Assembly: GCA_023135215.1 (NCBI GenBank)
Contig: JAGLTP010000730.1
Location: forward strand, 1-9,621
Direction: 5' to 3'
Origin: Candidatus Heimdallarchaeota archaeon
GTDB lineage: Archaea > Asgardarchaeota > Heimdallarchaeia > Heimdallarchaeales > Heimdallarchaeaceae
DNA length: 9,621 bases
The notes below the pieces were generated by a model. That model was not told the origin of the DNA and made no database searches. It worked only from the letters and a program-made list of their open reading frames with translations. The translations under genes and the position numbers were made by a program. Below are positions 1 to 6,702 of this stretch, piece by piece (the stretch's first letter is position 1; every line of letters begins with the position of its first letter).

Positions 1-954
1 ATTGGACCTGTTTCCATTTTTACTCAGAGTGGAGCTTTCGGTGCAGCTTTCATAGATCAGCTTTCCAGATTAGGCTCAGGACAATGGGTTTCAAAGTTTA
101 TTTCTTATGGAAATGCAAGTGACATCAATGAGACTGATTCTTTGGAGTATGTTGGACAAGATCCAGATACAAGAATGATATTAATTTACCTTGAAGATTT
201 CAAAGAAGGTCGTAGATTCATGAATTTAGCCAGAGAGATTTCTCTAAAGAAACCAATAATGGGAATTAAAGCTAATAGGACAGAAACAGGTGCAAAAGCC
301 GGTGCTTCTCACACAGCAGCATTATCATCCAATGATGCTATAGTTGATGATCTTCTTCGAGATGCAGGGATAATAAGAGTAATAACATGGGATCAATTAG
401 AGGATTGTGTTTTGGCTTTTGGGACTCAACCTTTACCTCTAGGAGACAGAGTTGCAATAGTTACTGATGGTGGAGGAGCTGGTGTCATGGCATCTGATAT
501 GGTTTCAGACTGTAATTTGAAACTTGCAGAATTTTCTCCAGAGATTCAAAGTAAATTAGATCAAACCTTTCCTTCGTTTTATGCTACTGGAAATCCTGTT
601 GATATCACTGGAAGCGCAACTGCTGAAGATTACAAAATTGCATTGGAAACAGTTTATGATGATCCTAATGTTGATTCAGTTGTAAATCTTTGCGTTGCAG
701 TAATTCCAGATTTAGACATTGATGAGTATGTGAATATTACAAAAGAGCTTGCCAAGAGAAAAGAAAAACCATTTGTAACCTCTCTAGTCGGGGGAGAAGA
801 AGCTGATAATGCAGTAAAGGAATTACTAAAGGACGATATTCCTGTTTTTGATTCTCCAGGGAGAGCTGTCAGAGCGTTAGGAATGCTCTCAGATTATTCA
901 AAGTATCTGAGAAAGAATGGGATAGATCCCAAGAGTATCTTGGTGGAGGAATAG
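1..954 (+). CDS. acdA: ADP-forming acetyl/acyl-CoA synthetase, alpha subunit (5'-truncated)
   Basis: The reading frame is open from base 1, so this is the C-terminal 317 residues of a protein whose family is usually about 460 long; the N-terminal CoA-binding Rossmann domain lies outside the window. The enzyme converts acyl-CoA, ADP and phosphate to free acid, CoA and ATP in the cytosol. Numbering from base 1, visible landmarks are the TQSGAFG loop (8-14) of the succinyl-CoA-ligase-like domain, GNASD (37-41), the YLE glutamate E65, the SHTAAL segment with the expected phosphohistidine H104, the DGGGAGV loop (156-162) and NPVD (198-201). E65 and H104 are 39 residues apart, the same spacing as the Glu218/His257 pair I recall for the Pyrococcus furiosus alpha subunit. 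The beta gene follows after 2 nt. A TTG at 142 is internal to the conserved domain and is not the start. The substrate (acetyl, propionyl, branched or aryl acids) cannot be read from the sequence. Confidence 0.93.
   Translation: MGPVSIFTQSGAFGAAFIDQLSRLGSGQWVSKFISYGNASDINETDSLEYVGQDPDTRMILIYLEDFKEGRRFMNLAREISLKKPIMGIKANRTETGAKAGASHTAALSSNDAIVDDLLRDAGIIRVITWDQLEDCVLAFGTQPLPLGDRVAIVTDGGGAGVMASDMVSDCNLKLAEFSPEIQSKLDQTFPSFYATGNPVDITGSATAEDYKIALETVYDDPNVDSVVNLCVAVIPDLDIDEYVNITKELAKRKEKPFVTSLVGGEEADNAVKELLKDDIPVFDSPGRAVRALGMLSDYSKYLRKNGIDPKSILVEE
945..950 (+). promoter_or_regulatory. Shine-Dalgarno site for the beta subunit
   Basis: GGAGGA lies 6 nt before the ATG at 957, inside the last codons of the alpha gene, whose stop is TAG at 952-954. 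It fixes the beta start and suggests coupled translation of the two subunits, which are needed in equal amounts. Confidence 0.8.
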
Positions 955-956
955 TA

Positions 957-1640
957 ATGGATATAACAAGTGTTTTTGAAAAAGTGAAAGAAGAAAATAG
1001 AACCGCATTGTTAGAGCATGAAGCTAAACAGGTTTTGAGAAATGTAGGTGTCGAAATACCTGAATTAAGAATAGTAAAAACGTTGGATGAAGCCATTCAA
1101 GCAGGTAATGATATTGGTTTTCCTGTTGTAATGAAATTAATGTCTCCACAAGTACTACACAAAACAGATTTTGGTGCAGTAGTTATCGGTTTGAAAGATG
1201 AAGAAGCTGTAGAAAAAACATTCTTGGATTTTATGAAAAAATTCGCGAATGTAGATATTCATGGAATATTGGTTGAAAAGATGGTTCAAAGCGGTTTGGA
1301 ATTGATTATAGGAACTAATATAGACTCTACCTTTGGCCCTGTTATTCTTTTTGGAGTCGGTGGAGTGTTAGTAGAAGCTTTGAAAGATGTAGTTTTTAGA
1401 ATGTGTCCAACAACTAAAGAACAAGCTCTGTCTGCTATAGATGAGATAAAAGCTAAGATTCTTCTAGAAGGGTATAGAGGTTTTCCAATTGTTAACAAGG
1501 ATGAATTAGCAGATCTTATTGTAAAAATATCAAACCTAGCTTGGGAAAATAGAAACTATATAGCTGAAATGGATATTAATCCAATTATTGCAAACAAGGA
1601 AGGAATCTTCCCTGTAGATGCTAGAATAATACTCAAATGA
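957..1640 (+). CDS. acdB: ADP-forming acetyl/acyl-CoA synthetase, beta subunit
   Basis: Complete 227-residue ATP-grasp subunit, close to the roughly 230 of archaeal separate beta subunits. It binds the nucleotide and passes the phosphoryl group between ADP/ATP and the phosphohistidine of the alpha subunit. Visible features are the GFPVVMK strand ending in K60, the LHKTDFGAV motif with H68 (equivalent to the second active-site histidine described in P. furiosus), the glycine-rich FGVGGVLVEALKDVVFR segment (132-148) and EMDINPI (204-210), whose D206 sits at the metal-binding end of the ATP-grasp fold. The ATG at 957 is preceded by a good SD. The separate alpha-then-beta order, HKTD and SHTAAL argue for the ADP-forming acyl-CoA synthetase family and against succinyl-CoA ligase, where the beta gene normally comes first. 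Whether the alpha and beta of this pair form the usual heterotetramer is inferred from family knowledge. Confidence 0.94.
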   Translation: MDITSVFEKVKEENRTALLEHEAKQVLRNVGVEIPELRIVKTLDEAIQAGNDIGFPVVMKLMSPQVLHKTDFGAVVIGLKDEEAVEKTFLDFMKKFANVDIHGILVEKMVQSGLELIIGTNIDSTFGPVILFGVGGVLVEALKDVVFRMCPTTKEQALSAIDEIKAKILLEGYRGFPIVNKDELADLIVKISNLAWENRNYIAEMDINPIIANKEGIFPVDARIILK

Positions 1641-1666
1641 TTGAATCGAAAGTACATTTGTAAGAA
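1641..1666. other. Convergent intergenic junction between the two operons
   Basis: Only 26 nt separate the TGA of acdB from the TAA of the opposing 741-residue gene. I see no hairpin and no long T tract on either strand inside it. Each transcript must therefore terminate within, or antisense to, the other operon's last gene, unless one strand relies on the pyrimidine-rich stretch just to the right. Confidence 0.6.
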
Positions 1667-3892
1667 TTAAATTTCTTCCAAATCAACCTCTTCTTCCCCA
1701 ACTTCTTCTTCTGTTCCAGAAAATCTTAGGTCCAGAATTGAAATTGTTTGTTTTAAGGTTTCCAAAACCTTAGCATCATCTTCATAATGTTGAGAATCAA
1801 TTATCCGCTTGTAAGTTTCTTCCGAGATATCCTGATAGAATCTTACTCCATAAGCTATTGCATCCCTTACTCTAGGGTCATTATCACTTTCCAGAATTTT
1901 AACTATTCTTTCCATAGTTTCCACATCATTCAAATAAAGTAAGCAGAGTGCTCCAGTAGCTCTTTCTAAAGGAAAACCACTAGTAAGCATAGATATTAAA
2001 TTCTGAACTGTTGTTGCTTTCTCTCCTCTTTTAGTGAGTATGAGAGCAAGCCATATCCTGAACAATGCAGGAGATTGGTAGAAGTTATCTTCCAACTGTT
2101 TAAAATTCAAATCCTTTCTTTGTATCAATTCCCTTAAAGCTTTGGGCTTATTCTCTCCTGAAATTGTAAGAAGGAGTGTCCCCATTTTTCTCTTTGTGAT
2201 TAAAGGTAATACAATTAGTGGTGTAAAAAGTATGGCAATTAGAGGATAATATCCTGGTTCATTATAAACTAAACCATAAAATGAATAGAAGAAATATACT
2301 ATTCCCCCAATAAAGCCTACAGCTTTTATTGGATAATTGAAATGATTTTTTATTAGTGGATCTTTTACCAAATAGAAAGAAACTGCAAATGAAATGAATC
2401 CAATTGATAAAGGAAGAGCCGTAACTAGAAAAACGATTGTTCCTGTTGTAGTTTGTGCTGTGATTGCTGTTGTTACGTACATTACCATAAAATAGATAAT
2501 TAAAGGAATTACAGTTCCAAGAGTTATCAATAATCTTTGCTTTCGTTTTTGATTTTCCTCTAAAAATCTAATTTGTTTATCTGTTTCAGGGATAATAGCC
2601 TCACTCATCTGTAATGTTGCTTGTGTCATTGCAGTCAAGAGCGCAGTATAACTTTGTTTCCCATAACGTGATGAAATGATTTTGTTTATCAAACCAATTA
2701 GCACGATGAAAACAATCAAGAATAAGAAAATACCCAAGAGTTGACTAACCCACTGGACTAATAGTTCGATAATAAATACTACTAATACAAAGAGCAGTAA
2801 TGTTAATCCTTGCTTTTTCGCTGTTATCCAGAATCCTTTAGCAAATTTCACTGTATCTTTATAGAAGAGAATGGGATAAATTATCATTCCAAACAATCCT
2901 GCAAATTCCAAACCTTGTAAGGTTCGAGCTACAATATCGGAGTTTGTTGTAATGTTGTCTGAAAGATTAGGAAATCCCCATTTCAGAGTTATAATCTGAA
3001 TAACAATATTGTAAGATTCTCCAAAACCAAACATATAACCAAAGAAAAGAACTAGAATAGATAATTCGATTCTTCTGCTAGTATGGTAAACCAAAATCGT
3101 GACTAATGAGACCATTAAATAATAAAACAAATCTGTAAGAAAAACTAGTATCAAAGAATAATTCCCCTCTTGAAAGGCTCCTAGCAAATATTGACCAAAG
3201 GAAAACTGTGATAAGAGATAAAACATTAACAGGATAGTAGCGGAACCTATAGCTACTCCTGGCATTGTTTTAACTTTATTATTGATTGAATAGACTATAC
3301 CTGCATAAAGCAAAGCAAAAATGGCAGCAGACAAAAACATGATCATTAAAAGTATTATATACTCATTAGTAGTTCGAAAATCAACAGTACCCGCTTCAGA
3401 AGTTCCACCATTTTCTCCTCCGTTTGTTCCACCATTGTCTATTGGTGTTTGAATTCCTGCTATTTTATTCACTGCTGGGGAAAGATGACTATTGTATAGA
3501 TAAGACATTCCAAAAATAAAAGAAAATCCAAAAAATGCTATTTTGATTACATTTATTTTGTTACCAGAAATCTTTCTTGGCGCATTGATTTTTATTCCCA
3601 TTCGGTAGATAAAGAACAACGATAATCCTAATACTGCCAAACCAATACCAAGTTGGAAAACTATATAAGCTGATGCAGGTATTGCTTCAGTCGAACTGAA
3701 TAATGATTTAAATACATTTACCCCGAATAGAAACCCTAACAATCCTCCTACAACTATTCCTAATAATTGCCCCCCAAAGGAAACGGTCCAATCCATGAAG
3801 ATTAAATCCCTACCCAAGATTACGCTAAAAGGAGTGTATTCTTCCTCTCCATCAGCTATTTTGATTTTTGAATCTTTATTTGATTGAGACAT
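1667..3892 (-). CDS. Polytopic membrane protein with HEAT-like cytosolic C-terminal domain, function unknown
   Basis: This 741-residue protein is not one I recognise as a named family. A soluble N-terminus (1-36) is followed by about 14 hydrophobic segments at roughly 38-60, 74-96, 112-132, 177-201, 211-231, 245-269, 276-300, 325-344, 362-380, 383-404, 453-475, 483-509, 520-541 and 547-567. The loop 148-170 is a Gly/Asn/Thr-rich low-complexity linker. A charged loop (405-452) precedes the last four TMs. Residues about 600-722 are amphipathic helices with a HEAT-repeat look, for example PLERATGALC (641-650) and NDPRVRDAIAYGV (671-683), so this end probably binds a protein on the cytosolic face. 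The tail 727-740 is almost all Glu/Asp/Val. It is the last gene of the - strand operon, 3 nt after the 618-residue gene, with its own SD. I see no transporter signature or catalytic motif; a scaffold or channel-like partner of the DUF58 protein is my inference. Confidence 0.85.
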   Translation of the reverse strand: MSQSNKDSKIKIADGEEEYTPFSVILGRDLIFMDWTVSFGGQLLGIVVGGLLGFLFGVNVFKSLFSSTEAIPASAYIVFQLGIGLAVLGLSLFFIYRMGIKINAPRKISGNKINVIKIAFFGFSFIFGMSYLYNSHLSPAVNKIAGIQTPIDNGGTNGGENGGTSEAGTVDFRTTNEYIILLMIMFLSAAIFALLYAGIVYSINNKVKTMPGVAIGSATILLMFYLLSQFSFGQYLLGAFQEGNYSLILVFLTDLFYYLMVSLVTILVYHTSRRIELSILVLFFGYMFGFGESYNIVIQIITLKWGFPNLSDNITTNSDIVARTLQGLEFAGLFGMIIYPILFYKDTVKFAKGFWITAKKQGLTLLLFVLVVFIIELLVQWVSQLLGIFLFLIVFIVLIGLINKIISSRYGKQSYTALLTAMTQATLQMSEAIIPETDKQIRFLEENQKRKQRLLITLGTVIPLIIYFMVMYVTTAITAQTTTGTIVFLVTALPLSIGFISFAVSFYLVKDPLIKNHFNYPIKAVGFIGGIVYFFYSFYGLVYNEPGYYPLIAILFTPLIVLPLITKRKMGTLLLTISGENKPKALRELIQRKDLNFKQLEDNFYQSPALFRIWLALILTKRGEKATTVQNLISMLTSGFPLERATGALCLLYLNDVETMERIVKILESDNDPRVRDAIAYGVRFYQDISEETYKRIIDSQHYEDDAKVLETLKQTISILDLRFSGTEEEVGEEEVDLEEI

Positions 3893-3895
3893 TCT

Positions 3896-5752
3896 TTAAA
3901 CCTCTATTTCACTGAGTATGACATCAAACTGTGTTTTTCTTTTCTTTCTATGTTTTATCATTCTTCTAGAGATACTATAAAATGCAAATCCTATTATTAT
4001 TACACCTATTGCAATTGAAATATATATTATATTCCAATTACGGGTAATTTCTACAAAAAATTCGTAAGAATTATCAAATTCATACAATTCAAAAATCTGA
4101 CTTAAAGAATCTGTGAATATTGAAACATTCAGGATTTTTTTCCCAAATCCTTGAAATTCTTCATATACTATCGATATAGTTTCATTTATATCTAATCCAT
4201 CCAATTTTTTATGTATCTTAATTGTATCATTAACATCTACAGCTACCCAGAAAGGAGCTGATGGTATTGATCCATTATTTTGAACAATGATATCCAATTG
4301 CAATCTCCTTAATTCAGTTGGCTGTGTTGGACTAACAATGATTTCTTTTACGTTAATATTAGGAAACCTGTACCACGATGGGAAAACTGTTGAAGTATTA
4401 TCAAAATATGAATACAGATTTAAAGGATAAAGAATATTTACAGAACTATTCCATATTCCATTTTCGGGGGGAGAAGTTGTAAGATAACTGAAGTAAGATC
4501 CATTCCCGAGAAAACCAAAGGATGTATTTGCATAATAATCAAAGAATTCCCCTTTGTCTTTCACTGTATAATTTCCTAAGTCTATATATGCTTGAAGATC
4601 ATATATCAGAAGAGGAAGAATATGTGCATTATTCTCATAAACAATACTTTCAAGTTTCTCGTTATTATAATCAGTTGTTGTTAAGAATAATTCCGCCCAT
4701 CTCATTTTATCTGAAGCTATATAAGAGACAGCTGCTTTATGTTGAGTACTATTTATTGTATAATTGAACATGATATTTAGAGAGAATTCTGTGTATAAAC
4801 TATATATGTGATTAAAATCCTCTTCTGCTGCTAGAAGATTAGTGGGTAGATTAACAGTTCCATTGTCTGGTAAATCCATAAGAAAACTATTATCATAATC
4901 AGTATCTGCATGAATATTCTCACCATAGTTGATTGTTGAGAGAACAATTTCAGTGTAATCCTCAAGAAATGGAATTCCACTAATCGAAGGAGTGGGATGA
5001 ACGAAATATTCTGTTCCCCAAAGATATTCTGGAATACCCGTAAATGCAAATGCTCCTTCTGACGAAAGCGAAAAGAATACTATTCCAATTGGACCGTTAG
5101 TTTCAATAATAGTCCCTTTTTTTAACTCTACAACTGTTGTATTGCCAACCTCATTAATCTCCAAATATTGGGTTTCCTCACCTGGAGTATAAATGTCGAT
5201 TTCAGTTTGATTGAAACCTGCAACTATTATTGCACTGAGATTATCAAAAGGTGCTTGATGAGTTTTTCCCCACATTGACATAACTAGAACAGAATAGGAA
5301 AAAGTAGAATCATTGCTTGATCCAGAAGGTCTATTATAAACATCGATCTGAAGTGGAGTAAAAGCTTGAATTAGAGAACCATTCTTAAGATTAACTTCTA
5401 TAATCGGATCTAAGATTAAGGTCTCCCCAATATTCAACGATGTAGAACCATTTGGAAATAGAACAGATTCAAATCCGAATAGAATGTAAGTATTATTTTG
5501 AACAGTAGTTATTGAAATGAGTGTTGGACCATAAGGACCCTCGGTAAAAATAAGAGGTATTCGATAATTAAAATACAATCCTCCAGCAGAACTCCCACCA
5601 CTTGTATCCTCTCCATCACCTCCTGGAGGAGGAATGTCCCCTGAGCTTGAACTTCCTCCAAAAACATAATTTGTTGAGGTTAGAATTACAAGATTAAATG
5701 AACTCGTTGCTAAGAATAAGATAACTAGGAGTGATTTTACTTTATTCACCAT
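3896..5752 (-). CDS. Secreted, single-span surface protein with CARDB-like domain and many N-glycosylation sequons
   Basis: A 618-residue protein built as a type I membrane protein. It has a signal peptide (basic VNKVK, then a hydrophobic core of about 7-31), a Gly/Ser/Pro linker (32-58), a long beta-rich outside region, one TM (about 573-593) and a basic tail (RRMIKHRKKRK, 596-606) for inside anchoring. Residues about 465-570 resemble a CARDB adhesion module: VKEIIVSP at the start, a VQNNGSIPSAPF strand pair (490-501) and ELYEFDNSYEFFVEI (555-569) at the end. Residues 209-252, with WGTEYFVHP (245-253), recall the repeated strands of IgGFc-binding-type surface domains, but only weakly. I count 19 N-X-S/T sequons, all outside the TM, and no cysteine. 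Its start overlaps the DUF58 stop by one base (TAATG). A surface-exposed binding or sensing subunit of the operon's complex is inferred; no enzyme motif is visible. Confidence 0.85.
   Translation of the reverse strand: MVNKVKSLLVILFLATSSFNLVILTSTNYVFGGSSSSGDIPPPGGDGEDTSGGSSAGGLYFNYRIPLIFTEGPYGPTLISITTVQNNTYILFGFESVLFPNGSTSLNIGETLILDPIIEVNLKNGSLIQAFTPLQIDVYNRPSGSSNDSTFSYSVLVMSMWGKTHQAPFDNLSAIIVAGFNQTEIDIYTPGEETQYLEINEVGNTTVVELKKGTIIETNGPIGIVFFSLSSEGAFAFTGIPEYLWGTEYFVHPTPSISGIPFLEDYTEIVLSTINYGENIHADTDYDNSFLMDLPDNGTVNLPTNLLAAEEDFNHIYSLYTEFSLNIMFNYTINSTQHKAAVSYIASDKMRWAELFLTTTDYNNEKLESIVYENNAHILPLLIYDLQAYIDLGNYTVKDKGEFFDYYANTSFGFLGNGSYFSYLTTSPPENGIWNSSVNILYPLNLYSYFDNTSTVFPSWYRFPNINVKEIIVSPTQPTELRRLQLDIIVQNNGSIPSAPFWVAVDVNDTIKIHKKLDGLDINETISIVYEEFQGFGKKILNVSIFTDSLSQIFELYEFDNSYEFFVEITRNWNIIYISIAIGVIIIGFAFYSISRRMIKHRKKRKTQFDVILSEIEV
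3899..3904 (-). promoter_or_regulatory. Shine-Dalgarno site for the 741-residue membrane protein
   Basis: On the - strand, GAGGTT precedes the ATG (3892-3890) by 6 nt. It overlaps the last codons of the upstream surface-protein gene, whose TAA is at 3898-3896. This supports the chosen start and continuous translation of the operon. Confidence 0.7.
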
Positions 5753-6693
5753 TAACGCATTAACCCCCTTCTTCTTGTTCCAAAATATGCTAATAACAGT
5801 CTCTCTGTAAGAACTGTAGTAGGAGCATCTATTACATCAATGTTAAGTCCTCTAATATTTCGTTTGAAGTTGTTTATCTCCCTAATTTGCAAACCTAGTT
5901 CAAACATGAATCTTCCTCTTTCTAGAAGATTGCTGAAATTTACTGCTTTTATTTCACCTGTATCAGGATCTTGATATTTAACCTGTCTTGGTTGCTTTGG
6001 GAAAAGAAATTCCTCAGGATCATGTATGTGAATTATTTTTATTTCATGTCTCTTTATGTTAGCAACCTTAAACCCCTCCATTGCACCCTCTAGATCTCCA
6101 TGTAAATCTGTTAGAATTATAATAATTGATCTTCTTTTTTGAGATAGTGCTATCTCTTTAACTGTTTCTCCTATATTTGTTCTTCCTATAGGTGATGTTT
6201 TGAGCATCTCATCGAATATATGATACAAGTGTAATTTTCCTCCTCGAGGACGGATGTATTTGTGGATTTTATCTGAAAAAGACACCCAACCAAAATTATC
6301 TCTATTATTCATAACTGTATAAGCTAGTGTAGCAATAGCTTCAACCGCCATTTTGATTCTGGGAATAGGATCTCCTAGAAGCATCGAATAACTAGTGTCC
6401 ATCATTAAAATGACGTTTGTGTTTCTCTCTTGTTCATAATCTCTTACAATGAGCTTAAAAGGAACCCGCGAAGAAGCATTCCAATCTACGAATCTAAGAT
6501 CATCTCCTTCAATATATTCTCTTAAATCCGCAAATTCTGTTCCTGGACCTCTAAAGATTGATCTGCGATGTCCTTGAAGAAAGCTTGTTGATTTCTCTTT
6601 TGCTATAATTTCAAGTTGTTTTAATTTCTTCACAGGAATTCTGATTCTTTCTTTTTCCGCACGAACAACTTTAGGCTCATCTGCTGCTGTCAT
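5752..6693 (-). CDS. DUF58 / von Willebrand factor A domain protein
   Basis: Soluble 313-residue protein of the DUF58 family, with no TM segment; many archaeal DUF58 proteins carry N-terminal TMs, so this is the short form usual in MoxR-linked operons. The family signature is complete: GPGTEFADLREY (49-60), GDDLRFVDWNASSR (63-76), and a charged segment up to E89. A vWA fold follows with an intact metal-ion-dependent adhesion site: D99-x-S101-x-S103 (DTSYS), T172 in GRTNIG and D196 in LTDLHGD. Such proteins bind partners through a Mg2+-bridged contact and are typically acted on by MoxR-type AAA+ ATPases. None is in this window, but the operon continues beyond the right edge. The gene lies 4 nt after the 530-residue membrane protein and overlaps the next gene by one base. 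The last 30 residues end in a basic GTRRRGLMR tail. The biochemical role of DUF58 proteins is not established; a cytosolic organiser of the neighbouring membrane proteins is inferred. Confidence 0.93.
   Translation of the reverse strand: MTAADEPKVVRAEKERIRIPVKKLKQLEIIAKEKSTSFLQGHRRSIFRGPGTEFADLREYIEGDDLRFVDWNASSRVPFKLIVRDYEQERNTNVILMMDTSYSMLLGDPIPRIKMAVEAIATLAYTVMNNRDNFGWVSFSDKIHKYIRPRGGKLHLYHIFDEMLKTSPIGRTNIGETVKEIALSQKRRSIIIILTDLHGDLEGAMEGFKVANIKRHEIKIIHIHDPEEFLFPKQPRQVKYQDPDTGEIKAVNFSNLLERGRFMFELGLQIREINNFKRNIRGLNIDVIDAPTTVLTERLLLAYFGTRRRGLMR
5764..5768 (-). promoter_or_regulatory. Weak G-rich ribosome-binding site for the 618-residue surface protein
   Basis: On the - strand, GGGGGTTA lies 11 nt before the ATG at 5752-5750, inside the end of DUF58. 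It departs from the GGAGG sites seen at other junctions. Initiation may rely mainly on the TAATG stop-start overlap, that is, on ribosomes finishing the DUF58 gene. Confidence 0.4.
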
Positions 6694-6697
6694 CTCT

Positions 6698-6702
6698 TCA
6701 CC
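6698..6702 (-). promoter_or_regulatory. Shine-Dalgarno site for the DUF58 gene
   Basis: GGTGA on the - strand matches the 3' half of the archaeal AGGAGGTGA consensus and is 4 nt before the ATG at 6693-6691. Its last three bases are the TGA stop of the upstream gene, so stop codon and ribosome-binding site share bases. Confidence 0.6.

Noticed and set aside
142..954. Start of the alpha subunit at the TTG codon 142
   Set aside because: The frame is open back to base 1 and encodes conserved family motifs (TQSGAFG, GNASD) upstream of it, so the gene is truncated by the window.
1..1640. Succinyl-CoA synthetase instead of an ADP-forming acyl-CoA synthetase
   Set aside because: Gene order is alpha then beta, the beta subunit has HKTDFGAV and is too short for SucC, and the alpha histidine is in an SHTAAL context.
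3400..3450. GGTNGGENGGT-coding stretch as a tandem DNA repeat or recombination site
   Set aside because: It is short and degenerate and is explained as a flexible Gly/Asn linker between membrane segments of the 741-residue protein.
4522..5049. Open frames at 4522-4767 (+) and 4831-5049 (-) within the surface-protein gene
   Set aside because: They are out-of-frame shadows in AT-rich coding DNA, with compositions dominated by the codon pattern of the real gene.
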